Shown in pieces: positions 34,871-46,366 of a stretch of DNA of 64,000 nucleotides. Origin of the DNA: Isoetes taiwanensis. Taxonomy: Eukaryota > Streptophyta > Lycopodiopsida > Isoetales > Isoetaceae. The notes under the pieces were generated by a model that saw only the letters and a list, made by a program, of their open reading frames with translations, was not told where the DNA came from and ran no database searches. The stretch spans positions 6,976,736 through 7,040,735 of the forward strand of contig JAJEKV010000032.1 in assembly GCA_021234155.1 (NCBI GenBank), given 5' to 3'. How positions within the stretch are numbered: position 1 is the first letter of the stretch; each line of letters starts with the position of its first letter. The translations under genes and the position numbers were made by a program.

Positions 34871-35565
34871 GCCTAACATCACAAAAATTTCGTGATATCC
34901 ACAATTTTTTTTAATTTTTAATTTTTTTAGTGGCTTTAAGATGACATGATAACACGTATATAACTGTGCTTTAAATATGATTGCGTCCGATACTTTCTAG
35001 CTCATGTCTAAGATATGAAGCCCATAATAAAAGAAACCTGCCATGCATCATGATTCATGGCACACACATAACTTCATTACAAGTCTCTATCGTGCAAGGC
35101 ATGTTTATTAGTCATCATGGCACATAATTTTATAGCATTATTAACAAATTTCTAGTGGAAAAAATGAAGGGTTTGTGGAGGCAAGAAAAGCTTCTAAATT
35201 TATTTTGATTCCCATTAACTAGTAAAAATTCCAGAGCAAATTTAAGCAGGTTGAAACTTCTGAACCAACAGTAGATATCAAAGAAATTGGGACATGAATT
35301 TCGACCATACAAGACACTGGGTCTTGAAAACAATCTTTTAGATACATTAAAATGGAAGAGTTGATATACATTGCCTTGTGGACCAGATTGTCTCTACAAG
35401 GCGTGAGCCAAATTTTATACATCAATATAATAGAGTGTGCAAAATATGAAGCAATTCCTAGGAAAGAATTATCAGTATCAACAAGTAGAACTGAGGCATT
35501 GCAATCTGGAAAATGCCTCATTTCCAAAAATCAGATTGACATGCATCTGTAAAGATCAGGCATGT
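34871..35565. other. non-genic sequence downstream of the pectinesterase
   Basis: 3' flank of the pectinesterase gene and flank of the Copia element. No further gene recognised. Confidence 0.45.
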
Positions 35566-37543
35566 CTAAAGATCAGATTGAAAGGGTATATGAGTAACAG
35601 GGAGCCAATTATCTCCCTGAATAAAAGATGGTACAGTAAAATCTGCAGTCTGTGCCCAGGTCATGGCTGTAGACCAGGAAACTCTGTGGGTACTGTCAGA
35701 TCCAGGACCATAGTTACCAAATTCACCATAAAACAGAGTAGGCAGTTCAGCAGTGGAATTATTCCATTCCAACCAGCCAGCAGGATCTAAGACAGAGCTA
35801 AGATAACATTTCATAAATACAGTTCTAGAATAGGGTTTCCACGGCCGCCCTAAAAATGCTTGTGGAATAGACGAGTTCATAAGATCTGGCGTGCCTAATA
35901 AATTGCATTGGTGGAAAGAAAAACCTGTATTTTGGTTCTTATCTAGGCGCCCTTGAGCCGTGTAGGTGTACTGCTGTCCGGGAAGCCCGGGTCTGGCGAT
36001 TAGGGTTGTGTTCTGGAAAAGGGCTGCCGCATTTCCGAAGATGAAATCTACCGATCCAGATATGATGCATTCTCTGTAAAACTGCCGATCTGTGTGCGCA
36101 TATAGAGTATCCTGAAAGCCCTGTATTGAACAGCGGTAAAATGCTGCCAGATCTGCGCTTACCCTCAGCGCCACAGCTTGATAGTTTGCAGGTCCGGCGA
36201 CATTCCTGATCGTTAGATCTCTCGCCACAAAATTCTGGCCCTCGATCTCTGCATATCACAAAAACATAATCATAAAATAATTAAATAAATAAATAAAACA
36301 ACATACTTTAACACCCTGAACTAAATAAATAAATTGGAACTAATGAAACAAATTCATGCTTAGCATCCTTGGTATCCCACACAAAGTTTAGACTGATGCA
36401 CTTACGGGCGGTTGCCGAGTTGAATGTCGTCTTCCCTGGCGTCAGCGCATTCCCATACCCTGAGATAATCGTCTTCCATGTTGCCTCCCCCACCATCACC
36501 ACACCCACCATCTTCTTCGTCACCATCACATTTTCCCAGTAGACACCCTCTTTGATGTATACTACGTATGATGAACTCCCTTCGGGCATCGCATCTAAGG
36601 CATCCTGAATTTTTGTGAAGTTGCCACTTCCATCCTGTGCCACAATAACGTCTGGCTGTGGGGGACTTGTGTCCTGCAACAGTTGTCTCTGTGTTGGACT
36701 AAGCCACTTAGGAAATCCATCATCTGTAAAATCAGATAGTAAGCGCCTTCCAATGGGTTTAGCCATCTTATTGTGAAAAAACTGCAGCAATGCAAGTGCA
36801 TTGCTTAATATCTCTTTGTTGTATTGTCCATGTGCCCTCAGTTGGTCCGCCGATATACCTTCTGCTTTAATGAGCCCATCTATACATGTTGTTAGATATG
36901 TAAGAGAAGAACTAACCCATGTCTTCAAGTCATTAAATAATGCATCTGTCATTTGGCCATTCAAACTCATCAATTGGGAGTGTGAAATGTTTAATCTGTC
37001 AAGGGCCAGGTCAAGATTACTTTTGCAATCAGACAATGCTGTCTTCAATGCCAAGTTATTACTGGGTTGAATTAAATCTCGTGTAAGACCAAACATTTGT
37101 TTGAACCTTGCCAATGCAATTAGCACTGCAGCCTCTAGGACATTGTTAGGTTTTCCACCTCCTATGTCAATTGATCCAAGAGAGTGAACACAAGTTTGTT
37201 GATAACTTGTGGCACTACATGGGCCATCAAGTGATTGGCTACTTGGATTAGAGCTATCACCACCACTTTTGCTTCCGCCGCTAACTCCAAAGCCAACACC
37301 TAGTGTAAGCACAACTACCATCATAGTTGTAATGGTAATGATAAACCAACGTTTCCTCATTCTTTTCCTTTCTTCCTCTGCTTGCAAACATGGATCAACC
37401 CTCCCATATGGGCGCATAGCAATGGCTGGCATGTTTGAAACTGTCTTTAGAGTCGATTTTGCCCCCTGCTTCACCTGGTCAAATGTAGCAGCAGCTTGAG
37501 ATGCTAGGAAAAAATCTGCAGCATTCAAGACTCGTGGTTTCAT
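35566..37543 (-). CDS. pectinesterase with PMEI-like pro-region (type I PME)
   Basis: It removes methyl esters from cell-wall homogalacturonan. Two exons, 37543-36406 and 36248-35566, with a 157-nt GT/AG intron, give 606 residues, typical of pro-PMEs. Residues about 65-90 form a membrane anchor/signal anchor after a basic RKRW. The PMEI-like pro-domain (four conserved Cys, for example SYQQTCVHSL and LTTCIDGL) spans about 105-260. RRLL, a classic processing site, precedes the catalytic domain. Catalytic landmarks are all present: QAVALR, SIQGFQDTLYAH, GSVDFIFGNAAALFQN and LGRPWKPYSRTV, including the Gln, two Asp and Arg. The protein ends with an ordinary FVPSFIQG-like tail. No stop or frameshift is seen. 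This is the clearest intact host gene in the window. Confidence 0.95.
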
Positions 37544-38279
37544 GATTGATCTCTCAATAGTTCATCACACAAGGAACTAAGCAAGTTGTAATAAAACTCT
37601 TGCAATTTTATAAGCATCATTGGTTATAAACCACCTAAATAGTATTAAGTAAAAAGACAATTACATGAAATCTACGTGTATGCACACTTATTCGATGTGC
37701 AACATGCTAGCACATATATTACAAACCTTTGCTAGTCTTGCACGTGCAAGATTCCTCTAGCACATTGGGCGTGCCACGATGGCTTACAAAGTTTTGATGT
37801 GCCACGTTCCAACTATAATAAAACTGCTCGATGTATGTTTTTTCAATATAGGTATTCTTTATCTTTATTCTCATTTAATCATGTAAGCTTTCCCGTAACA
37901 TTAGGAAAAAAAGAGTTGATGTCTTTCTTCTTCGTCAACAACATTTAAAGGAATGACCCAGCAAAGTAATGTTGGTGTGGTGTGTGCGTCATATGTGCAA
38001 TTAGATATGTCAATGTGGCATGAAATAAGAATTGCCTCCTCCTCCACCATTATTATAGTGATAAACTCTATGCTATATCCTCTAACGTACAAAGCACCTT
38101 CTTCGTTCTAAACTGGGCAAATCAAAGAAGAAATTTCAGGTTCAAGAAGCAATTTATATAGCCTCAAACTGTTAATCCTCTAATAATAGATTTTATATAG
38201 ATTCTTGTCCAATTTGGGTTACAAACACCACTTGTCTATTTGAGCCATATTCCAATATATTCTAAAGAACATCACATAA
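37544..38279. other. upstream region of the pectinesterase gene
   Basis: It contains the presumed promoter, but I cannot point to a convincing TATA box. No other gene seen. Confidence 0.4.
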
Positions 38280-38537
38280 TGCCACGGTTCTATTGCGATA
38301 GCAATAGAACCGACATTCCTTGGATGGGGACGTATTTATACCGCCTCCTTCCTCTTTTCCAGTCATCGGCGTTCTCTTGAGCTCTTTTCCATTCTGCTCA
38401 TTTCTGGCTCCACAAGTTTCCCGCCCTCCTCTCCCTCTGTCACATCTGAGCTTGTTAGTCATTTTCACTTCCCCTTTTTCTCATATTACGTTCTATTATT
38501 AAAGTTGCTCGCGGATATGCTCTTATTTTTCATTTTT

Positions 38538-38809
38538 CTCGGCGTGGCACTGTAGCCTCCGAGGCTTACGTATCAGTTCTTTCTTTCTCGGCGTGGTTGT
38601 AGCCTCCGAGCCATACTTTCTTGTTCATTTTCTCGGCGTGGCGCTGTAGCCTCCGAGGCTTTCTTCTTTTTCATTTCTCTTTCGGCGTGGCAATGTAGCC
38701 TCCGAGGCAGCACTAATTCGGATGTTTTTTCCCGCGATGGTCATTCCGCAGATGGTTCCCGATTGGTCGGCTGTTGTTTCTTCCTCGGCGTGGCCCTAGA
38801 GCCTCCGAG
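38538..38809 (+). repeat. array of five short hairpins
   Basis: Copies at 38538-38563, 38587-38610, 38632-38657, 38682-38706 and 38784-38809 share a CTCGGCGTGGC left arm, a 3-6 nt variable loop and a GCCTCCGAG right arm. Spacers are U/C-rich and unrelated in sequence. The last copy has CTAGA in the loop, and the A1 element retains its equivalent at about 14592. Confidence 0.9.
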
Positions 38810-39010
38810 TGCTATTATATTCTTTTTATATCATTTCAGTTTGGCACGAGCCCTGGCTTAAGGCTCCTAACTTTCTAACGGGTCATTCTCATTTCCAGAC
38901 TTTCCATTGCAGGTCCTTTTTTTTTACAGTTCTCTCGATGGTCAGCGCCATCCTGTTTGCAGCAGCTCACTTCTTGGCTGACGTATGCTAGCGGCATTCA
39001 ATGAGAGCGG

Positions 39011-39087
39011 TGGCGACCGTTTCTCATTAGGGTTTTCCTCGAAAACCCGAAAGGGCGGGGTTTCATCCCGATGAGGAGCGGTCGCCA
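39011..39087 (+). ncRNA. multi-hairpin structured core, copy A2
   Basis: The outer stem TGGCGACCG/CGGTCGCCA extends through TTCTCAT/ATGAGG. The inner part has the GGGTTTTC-CTC-GAAAACCC hairpin, GAAAGGGC, and a GGGTTTCATCCC hairpin. Here the outer helix is longer than in the other copies. Confidence 0.55.
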
Positions 39088-39345
39088 GCTTTCTCACATA
39101 CCAAGTGGCGGAACAATCATCTTCTTATTTGGCACTCTTCAGTTTTCATCATGCTCTCGATCAATTGTCTAGTTTCGGAGCATGTTCAATTTTCAAGTTT
39201 TTTAAAATTTTTCTACCCCCTAGTAGGGGGATCAGTATGTACTCAAAGATTTTACAAAGCTCAATGAGAACACCACTTCACTTCGGCCAACTAGTTGTTA
39301 CATAGGACCCATCCTAGGAAAGCCTTTCAAGACAATACTAGTAAC

Positions 39346-40740
39346 GGACATAAGTACAATTTTATTGCAGGCAACCATAGAGTTATCTCTCGCTAAATTT
39401 AAAATGGAAATCCTAAGATAATGATATGCTTATTTGTTTAGAACATGGGTTTGTTCGTTTTCTTTTATAGACAAAAAGGAGGACCACATATTCTCGAATC
39501 CTACGTTATACACAATTATCTACAGAACATTATTTGACAGCGCTCAATATTGCTACAATTAAGTTACTCACTCTGTAGATATGGCATGTGCAAATCACGT
39601 ACACTTTTTATGAGGGCTTGCTACGCTTGAACTCGATAATGCTTTTGCTTCATGTTTAAAGGGAATATAACGGATAAAAAGAATTTTATTTACGTACATA
39701 TTTAGGAGAATCACCTTTTCTTTACAATTATAGGAATAAGAAGATGCACCTTTTGATTTCTTATCCAAGTTCAAATCCCATAGGCTTATACTAAGAATAA
39801 GGCAAATGGTTGATAGATGGATGGATGGATGGATGGATGGATGGATATCATTTGTTGTTATTGTCATGGATTTCTTAAGGAATATGCATATACATGTAGA
39901 AGTTCGAGCTTAATGCCCCTTCATAACATATCAAAACAAATCTAGAAGAATTTGAGAAACAAACTCATAAGAATTGCACTCCAATCTTTGGTTTTAAATA
40001 AGTTTTGGTTTGATCATTGAACAATGCTTTTGACTGGGTTCATCAAAGATATTACTTTTATGGATCCACACAGCATTCCATCTGCAGTAAAGGATTCTTT
40101 CACTAGACAGGCAGACAATTAAGCACAAACGCGAAGCTCTTGCATTTCTGCATGGTATAAGAAACAAAATCTTAATTGATACATGCAATTATTGATATTT
40201 CCTTGTCCATCAACCTTTTCAACCAAAGTAGGATAGAAAGATGTAATAGGATGTTTGAAATTGCAAATGGATGTACGGAATATACCAGCAGGCACCAAGA
40301 TTTATGAATGGGGGGTGACTTCCATATCAAAAATGGCAAAGATTGGCAAACCGTTCGATGATGTTGCCGGGTAGTTGTGATGTAAGTCAAAGCGAAAATT
40401 ATATCATCTATAAAATAATGCTAACGTGTAAATAGTGGTAAACCAGAGTAAGATAAGATAGATCTAGCAGTTTTTAATCAAATCTAATACATTTATATTA
40501 TACATTACTTGCTTTTTTCCATCACGCAGAAATTTTTTTCTATCACGTAGATAAAATTTGGACGACATTTGATAGCAATGCCGATGCAAAAAGATATGCA
40601 AGCTATATTCCATCTTAGATTGGAGCATAACTTAAGGCTCCTAGTAGACAGAGTAAGGAATACTTTCTATACAACAATGAAATCTAGCAAACAACAATGA
40701 GAAATAGGAAATACAGAGGTTCTATGCTATAAATAACAAT
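39346..40740. other. non-genic sequence with (GGAT)n
   Basis: A (GGAT)n run of seven copies lies at 39819-39846. Apart from this, no gene or element is recognised. Confidence 0.45.
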
Positions 40741-41940
40741 GCCATTGAGCCGAGCCATCAGATCGATATTCTCGAATGGGCAAGCATGCATCTCTCCCAT
40801 GCATGCATGCATTGCATGCATTTTTTGGGGCTCTGGTTCATTTGGGGATCGCTATTTCTTACAGGTTCTTCATCGACTTCTCATCGGTGTTTTCTCCTCT
40901 CTCAACAGTTCCCCTAACTCTCATTCTTTGATAGCAGGCAGGGGATGGGCTTCCCCCTGCTTGGTTTGATAGTTTGGCGTCCTTTTCCATGTTTTTGACA
41001 TGTTCTTCCCCGATCTTGTCCCTTTTTTGGCCATCCTTCAACCTTCGACCTCGATCCCGTTTTGATAAGGAAGTTCTCTTTTTGTCGAGAGTTTTTGTTT
41101 GTTTTCATGCGAGACCTTATCGAGAATGCCATCGATCCGAGCCATCGGATCGGTATTCTCGAATGGGCGAGCATGCATCTCTCCCATGTATACATATATT
41201 GCAAGCATTTTCTGGGGCTTTGGTTCATTTGGGGATCGTTATTTCTTGCAGGTTCTTCATCGACTTCTCATCGGCATTTTCTTCTCTCTCAACAGTTCCC
41301 TTGACTCCCACCCATCCTCCCTTAATGCGTATATTATTGTAAATGTTGTTTTTTGTCTTGTGGCATGCGCGACCAGCCCCTCGCTTTTTCGAGGTGTGAA
41401 TGTTGTTTTTTGTCGCATGGCACGCGTGACCAGCCCCTCGTTTTTCGAGGTTTTTTTTCTATGGGTTTTTTGTTGATGATGTGCAGGTCCAGGGGTGATG
41501 CGTGACTTTGGTATTCTATGTAGAGCATGGGTTTTTATTGTGGAAACGTCTAGCAGGCTTGCGTTGTCCAAGCCCCTTTGCGAGATTTTATCGCTAGGGT
41601 TTTCCCTCGAAAATTTGAAAGGGCAGGATTTTTTAATCCCGGCGATAAGCTCTCGGCAGGTACACTAGCCAACATCTGTAGCACACAATTTATTTGGGGT
41701 TCAGGTGTTATAACTGGATATTCCCTATGTTCTTTATTTTTTTGGGTAGCCTGCGATGTGCAGCTACCCACTCTATATCATTATAGGAAAACTGCTGAGA
41801 TAAATGAAAAGCCTAGCTAGCGGGAGCTTTTGTCCATTTTCATGCGAGCCCTTATTCGAGAATAGCAAGTTTAAAATGCTTGTTGTCTGTTTTCATTCGA
41901 GCTCTTATTCGAGAATAGCAAGTTTAAAATACTTGTGAGA
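40741..41940 (+). mobile_element. structured repeat family B, copy B1
   Basis: Two tandem units of about 387 bp start at 40741 and 41128. Each opens with a hairpin around CCGAGCCATCGGATCG and a GCATGCATCTCTCCCATG block, and each includes TTCATCGACTTCTCATCGG. Then come two copies of a CAGCCCCTCG/CGAGG hairpin segment (41370-41450), the multi-hairpin core (41588-41648) and a TTTGGGGTTCAGG tail to about 41765. Two 52-bp repeats follow (41834-41935). An inverted relative is at 44950-46095. No protein is shared between the copies. Confidence 0.72.
41588..41648 (+). ncRNA. multi-hairpin structured core, copy B1
   Basis: The outer stem TTATCGC pairs with GCGATAA. Compare CTTATCAC/GTGATAAG in B2 and TTCTCAT/ATGAGAA in A1. 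The inner GAAAATTT is a decayed form of GAAAACCC. GGATTTTTTAATCC forms the second hairpin. Confidence 0.5.
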
Positions 41941-42306
41941 TTCATGTGCTACAGTCCATAAGCAAAAGCCTTGTCAAAATCATCAAATAGTGTATATGCC
42001 ATAAGCAATCCATTCAGAGTTACTATGTGATTATTACTAAATGGTTCATAGTTCATTTTTAAGTTACACTTCGAGTGTAAAAGCAATCTATTCAAATATA
42101 GAGAATTTACAGCAAGTTGCATACATTCCAAGCTCAAATGAATTGTCATCATTCTTAATATTTAAGAGATTTTCAATCAATTCTTAAATAACACAAACAA
42201 GGGCATTATGTAGTCACATGAGAACAAGAAGATTTAGAGCTACATATATAGAGTTCCATTTCAACGACATAGATTCTATTCAAGATGTAGAAATTCGATT
42301 ACTTGC

Positions 42307-42690
42307 ATTAACATAAAACCATTGCATTCAACACATTTAAAATAAAATCCCCCTGAAACCCCCTTCCATTTGGGTGCATATTCACACGGAGGGTGACTTC
42401 GGGCATCGGATGGGCATATTTGCCCTTTATTTCTCGATCTAGACCGTATATCATGACCCTCGTTTGTGGGGTATGCTTGTACAAGTTTTTGTATACGGTA
42501 TATTGAGATTTGCAAAATACTATAAGGTTTGGGTGAATTTACTAAATGGTGTTGATTTTATACATGTATTATACGATTTTAGGGGCTCTCGCTGCCCTAC
42601 GTCACTCCCTGTGTGAATATGCACCCAAACCAAAGGGGGTTTCAGGGGGATTTTATTTTAAATGTGTTGAATGCAATGGTTTATGTTAAT
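42307..42690. mobile_element. fold-back MITE with about 90-bp inverted arms
   Basis: Arms 42307-42397 and 42601-42690 are inverted copies with few differences, beginning ATTAACATAAA and including a CCCCCTGAAACCCCC block. The central about 200 bp has no ORF. There is no certain target duplication, so the superfamily is open. Confidence 0.85.
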
Positions 42691-43905
42691 GGTAGTTATG
42701 TGTTGGTTGTTTAAAAAAAAAGAAAAAAGAAAAGGGCCCGAAATAACAAAAATCCTTCTCTAGGCTAAGTTGAATGGCATGGAGAAACGTAATTCACCTA
42801 GTCTCTTTGCTAAATCTAAAGGGAAAAGGGACAAAACTACGATGATGTTTAATGAAAGAGCAAGAAGAATAAATAAAGAACCAGGTTGACAAGCAATGGC
42901 ATGAAAATGGAATTTGATTCTTCACCACAACATTGTATCCTGTGTATGAGACTATCAGAGAATGGCATAGCTTTGAAGGGCAACTGCAATTTTTAAAATA
43001 GTTGTGCACCTAATTCATGTGCATGAAATTCCTGGGTGGAGCGATGGCTTATAGCCATAGTAAACTTGGTCTGGGATTTGAACCCAGAGTTTAACCATCC
43101 ATCATGATATGACTTGAATGCAGTGCTACATAACATAACAAGGGTGGACAATTGCAGCAAAATAGAGTGTTTGAACCTTCATTCTTGCATAAAAAATGTC
43201 TTAGGAGAAGAAACAAGAATACAATTAATATCGTCTATTCAGTTGCAAAGCAATAGTGAAAGCCATACTTACTAGATATATAGCACAACTGGCCTAAACT
43301 GGAGTTGAAAAGCATAATGCAAAAGCCTCAAATTAATTGTTACAAAGAAGAAAAGTGGGTGCTGCATACCAGGTAGAATCAGGATCTTTCCCTTTGCAAA
43401 TATGTGGCTTTTCAAGACCTATTTGATTCTCTGTACAGTCAAAATGATTCTATGGTTTTTGTCAAACTGCAAAATTTCCCTTTCTCAGTTTACATTTGCA
43501 TCTAGAATACCATTTCAGGCAGCATCACGAAAAGCTTCATATTGGTTATTCCTTCATCACAACAACACCATACCTTGTAGTTGGCAACTTCTTTGCTGAC
43601 CTCCTTGGCTCTGTGTGTTAACCTAAAGCTGCAACTATTGCTTTTAGAGTTGCTGCTTCCGCAGGTTCAACGTCTGCATCTTCCTAGTTTAAGCACCTCG
43701 TAGGGTTTTGAGAAGACCAAAATTGGAACAAAAATAAGAATTACAGACAACTGCTTGATGGGTCCCGATTAGGCATCCAAAAGCTGTAAGGTCATGCTTC
43801 TGGATTAGGTTGTGTCGTCTAATACTTATTCTGCACAAAGGGCTCTTCCTCATAAATATGGCAAACAAACAATCCTTCATAGTCAAAAATGATTTTAGAC
43901 AGAAG
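42691..43905. other. non-genic sequence with a possible SINE fragment
   Basis: A minus-strand T-arm-like hairpin (GGGTTCAAATCCC, about 43075-43090) followed by ATCGCTCCACCC resembles the 545-660 copy. The rest holds no recognisable gene. Confidence 0.4.
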
Positions 43906-43906
43906 C

Positions 43907-44894
43907 TTTTTTTTTTTTGGAGGTAAGATTAGATATATGTATTAATATAAAGCATTATGTACAATGAGACCCACTCAGATGTTGTGGGGACCACAGCATG
44001 TGTACTACAGAGAGCATCGTCTCGTCTTCCCTACTTTAGGGGTACTATAGGGAGTCGCCCATCTTCACCATAAAGCAGGTACTATAGAGGGAAGCAGCTC
44101 CGTTCCACTATTGGGTCCTCAAAACATTCTCAAATCTGAATAGATGGGATTCCTGTGCCTATGTCATTCCCTGCTTCATTATCATCCCAATGGCACTTAA
44201 AATAAAAGTAGAACCCCTGTAAGGAACCGAGTCTATCAAGACCCTTGTTGTAGTTAATTCCATGCTTCCTATGATGTGATAGCGCCATCAGTGCTACTTC
44301 TGAGTTGAAAGAGTTCTTTAGCTTCACTATGGAGATCCCTTGGCCACCTAGTGCCACATCACATCGGTGTTTCCAGATGACCCATATCGCAATATTCACC
44401 AAGGAGGCTTCGATACTGCACCTATCAGTGATCAGTAAATCTGGCCATCTCAGATGGTGTATCATCAGCCCAATGATGGGGCAAACCCAGTGCCAGAACT
44501 CTGCGATCTGGGGGCAAAAGAGGAGGTGTCCAATAGATTCAGTGGTATGGCAACCAAGTGGACACCTATCATTGTCCAGAATACCTTTATTGAATAAACT
44601 TTCCTTTGTACTGAGCCCTCCTTGTAAAGCTGTCCACCTAAAGAATTGTATCTTTCTTGAACAAAGCGACTTCCAGGAGTTGGCTAAAACAGCTTTGGCA
44701 ACTCCATTGCTCACCCCAAGCCTTGCCTCAGCTATCAGAGGAGTATCTACACATAGTCCTCGATAGATTCTTGCCACACTATACAGAAGCTTTTCCGGAG
44801 CAAGACTTGTGAATCCTTGCATCGCTTCATCATCATCTGAATCAAGGCTACCTGACCAGCCATCAGAGTAAACTCGACAGATTTCCCTTTCCAC
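43907..44894 (-). pseudogene. LINE reverse transcriptase 3' end (zf-RVT domain)
   Basis: The minus-strand frame 44894-44130 encodes SRKIQFFRWTALQGGLSTKE, then CPLGCHTTESIGHLLFCPQI and FWHWV. This is the zf-RVT domain that follows RT in plant LINE ORF2. A T run at 43907-43919 on the plus strand is the poly(A) end. RT and endonuclease are absent, typical of 5' truncation during LINE insertion. Confidence 0.88.
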
Positions 44895-44949
44895 AAAGAA
44901 TGCTTACATGATGCCGGTGCTTACCTCCATAGCAGCCAACCACCATCTG

Positions 44950-46095
44950 ACCGGTTAGGATAAAACAAGACTTTGCTTTGCCATATTAAGCAAGAGATAA
45001 CCCCTTGCAATGGATATTTCATAACCCACAACATAAAGCAATGTATAATATCTAGCACTGCCACAGTAAATCCAACATTGCTACAGCGAAAATTAATCCA
45101 TTGCAAACTACCCATGAAAAATAAAGGAAATATCCAATTATACAACTTGGACCCCAAAAAATACAATGCCAATAGATGTTTGGTTTGTGTACCCCCCGAA
45201 AGCTTATCACCGGGATTAAAAATCTCCGCCCTTTCGGGTTTTCGAGGAAAAACCCTAGTGATAAGCCTTCGGCACGGGGCTTGGATAAACGTAAGACTGA
45301 AAAATCGCTCTTAGAAAACCCACGAATGGAGAAGTCGAAGTTGCTGTCGCTTGCCAACCTGTACCTGCACATCACCAACACTAGAACAAATGTGAAAAAA
45401 CAAACCTCCCAAAGTTGGAGGGGGCGATCACGCGTGCCATGCAACAACAAAAGAAAAACCTCTTCAAATAGAGGGGCTGGTCACGCGTGTCAGGCGACAA
45501 ATACAGTAAACAATTAAGGGGGAGGGGGGGTGGGTTTCAAAGAATAGAGAATAAGGTACTGCTGAGAGAGAAGAGGAAGAGCCGATGAGATGTTGATGAA
45601 GAACCTCGCCTAATATAGCGATCTCCCAACCAGAGAAAACATGCAATGCATGCATGCATGCGAGACATGCATGCTCTCCCTCTCTAGAATCTCGATCCAA
45701 TGGCTCGAATCGATGGGATTCTAGAATGGGCTCGCATGAAAACGGCAAAGACCTCCCGAATAGAAGAGAACTTCCGTATCAAAAAGGGGATCGAGGGCGA
45801 AAGGTCAGACGATTATGGCCAAAGAAGAGGCAAGGCCGAGAAAGGGCATGCCACAGCATGAAAGAAATGCCAAATTGGTCAATCCAAGCAGGGAGAAGCC
45901 CCTCCCCTGCATAGTTTCAAAGAATAGAGAATAAGATACTTCTAAGAGAGAAGAGGAAGCGCCGATGAGATATTGATAAAGAACTTCGCCTAATATAGCG
46001 ATCTCCCAACCAGAGAAAACATGCAATGCATGCATGCATGCGAGACATGCATGCTTGCCCTTTCTAGAATCTTGATCCGATGGCTCGGATTGATG
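44950..46095 (-). mobile_element. structured repeat family B, copy B2 (inverted relative to B1)
   Basis: Read on the minus strand it has the same order as B1: two tandem units of about 380 bp (starting near 46090 and 45720), the CAGCCCCTC hairpin repeats (45490-45415), the multi-hairpin core (45271-45196) and the TTTTGGGGTCCAAG tail to about 45100. It lies about 3 kb from B1 in opposite orientation, so the pair could form a long fold-back. Confidence 0.72.
45196..45271 (-). ncRNA. multi-hairpin structured core, copy B2
   Basis: The outer stem CCGAA-GCTTATCAC pairs with GTGATAAGC-TTCGG. The inner GGGTTTTTCCTCGAAAACCC hairpin, GAAAGGGC and GATTTTTAATCCC follow on the minus strand. It is among the best-preserved copies. 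Confidence 0.55.
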
Positions 46096-46114
46096 GGATT
46101 AATTGCAAATGCTA

Positions 46115-46366
46115 TGTCAGGGCGCGTGTTATTTTCAATGTAAAGAAATCCAATAATTTCTCTAGAAGGAACACACTCGCTTCCCTTTCATTGTACTCTT
46201 TGACCACCAATCATTCGTGTCTTCACTGTCTTGGCATTCTCCATATTAAATCTCCTCAGGATGTTTTGTATGTTCTTTTTTTGAGTTAGAAACAAAGCCT
46301 TTTCCTTTCTATTTCATTTAACCTCTATTCCAAGGAACTGTTGCAGCTCACCAAGTCTAACATTCT
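46115..46366 (-). pseudogene. Copia reverse transcriptase fragment (C-terminal side)
   Basis: Minus-strand reading: VRLGELQQFLGIEVK, then QNILRRFNMENAKTVKTRM. This is the standard Copia RT segment 'DLGELhhFLGiEv...iL.rF.M'. Stops interrupt it. It continues the fragment at 50038-50380 across the poly(A)-tailed insertion. Confidence 0.75.

Larger units (their letters stand above)
38280..39345 (+). mobile_element. structured repeat family A, longest copy (A2)
   Basis: It starts near a 28-bp hairpin (38285-38312, CGGTTCTATTGC arm). Then come a TATTTATA box (about 38332-38339), five copies of a CTCGGCGTGGC...GCCTCCGAG hairpin (38538-38809), the multi-hairpin core (39011-39087) and a CCCCCTA/TAGGGGG hairpin (39217-39231). 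Similarity to the minus-strand copy at 13945-14645 ends near AGGACCCATCCTAG (39325). No protein is encoded. Element class unresolved: no LTR, TIR or poly(A) is evident. Confidence 0.7.

Noticed and set aside
38285-38312. Transposon terminal inverted repeat
   Set aside because: It is one local hairpin with a GATA-like loop. No second copy exists at the other end of the element.
38538-38809. Resemblance of CTCGGCGTGGC...GCCTCC hairpins to part of the HDV ribozyme
   Set aside because: Only a short GGC(A/G)TGG...GCCTCC similarity; the P1/P2/P3 nested double pseudoknot cannot be drawn.
39011-39087. Hammerhead or twister ribozyme
   Set aside because: The CUGANGA...GAAA hammerhead core and the conserved twister loops are absent. 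The multi-hairpin layout is different.
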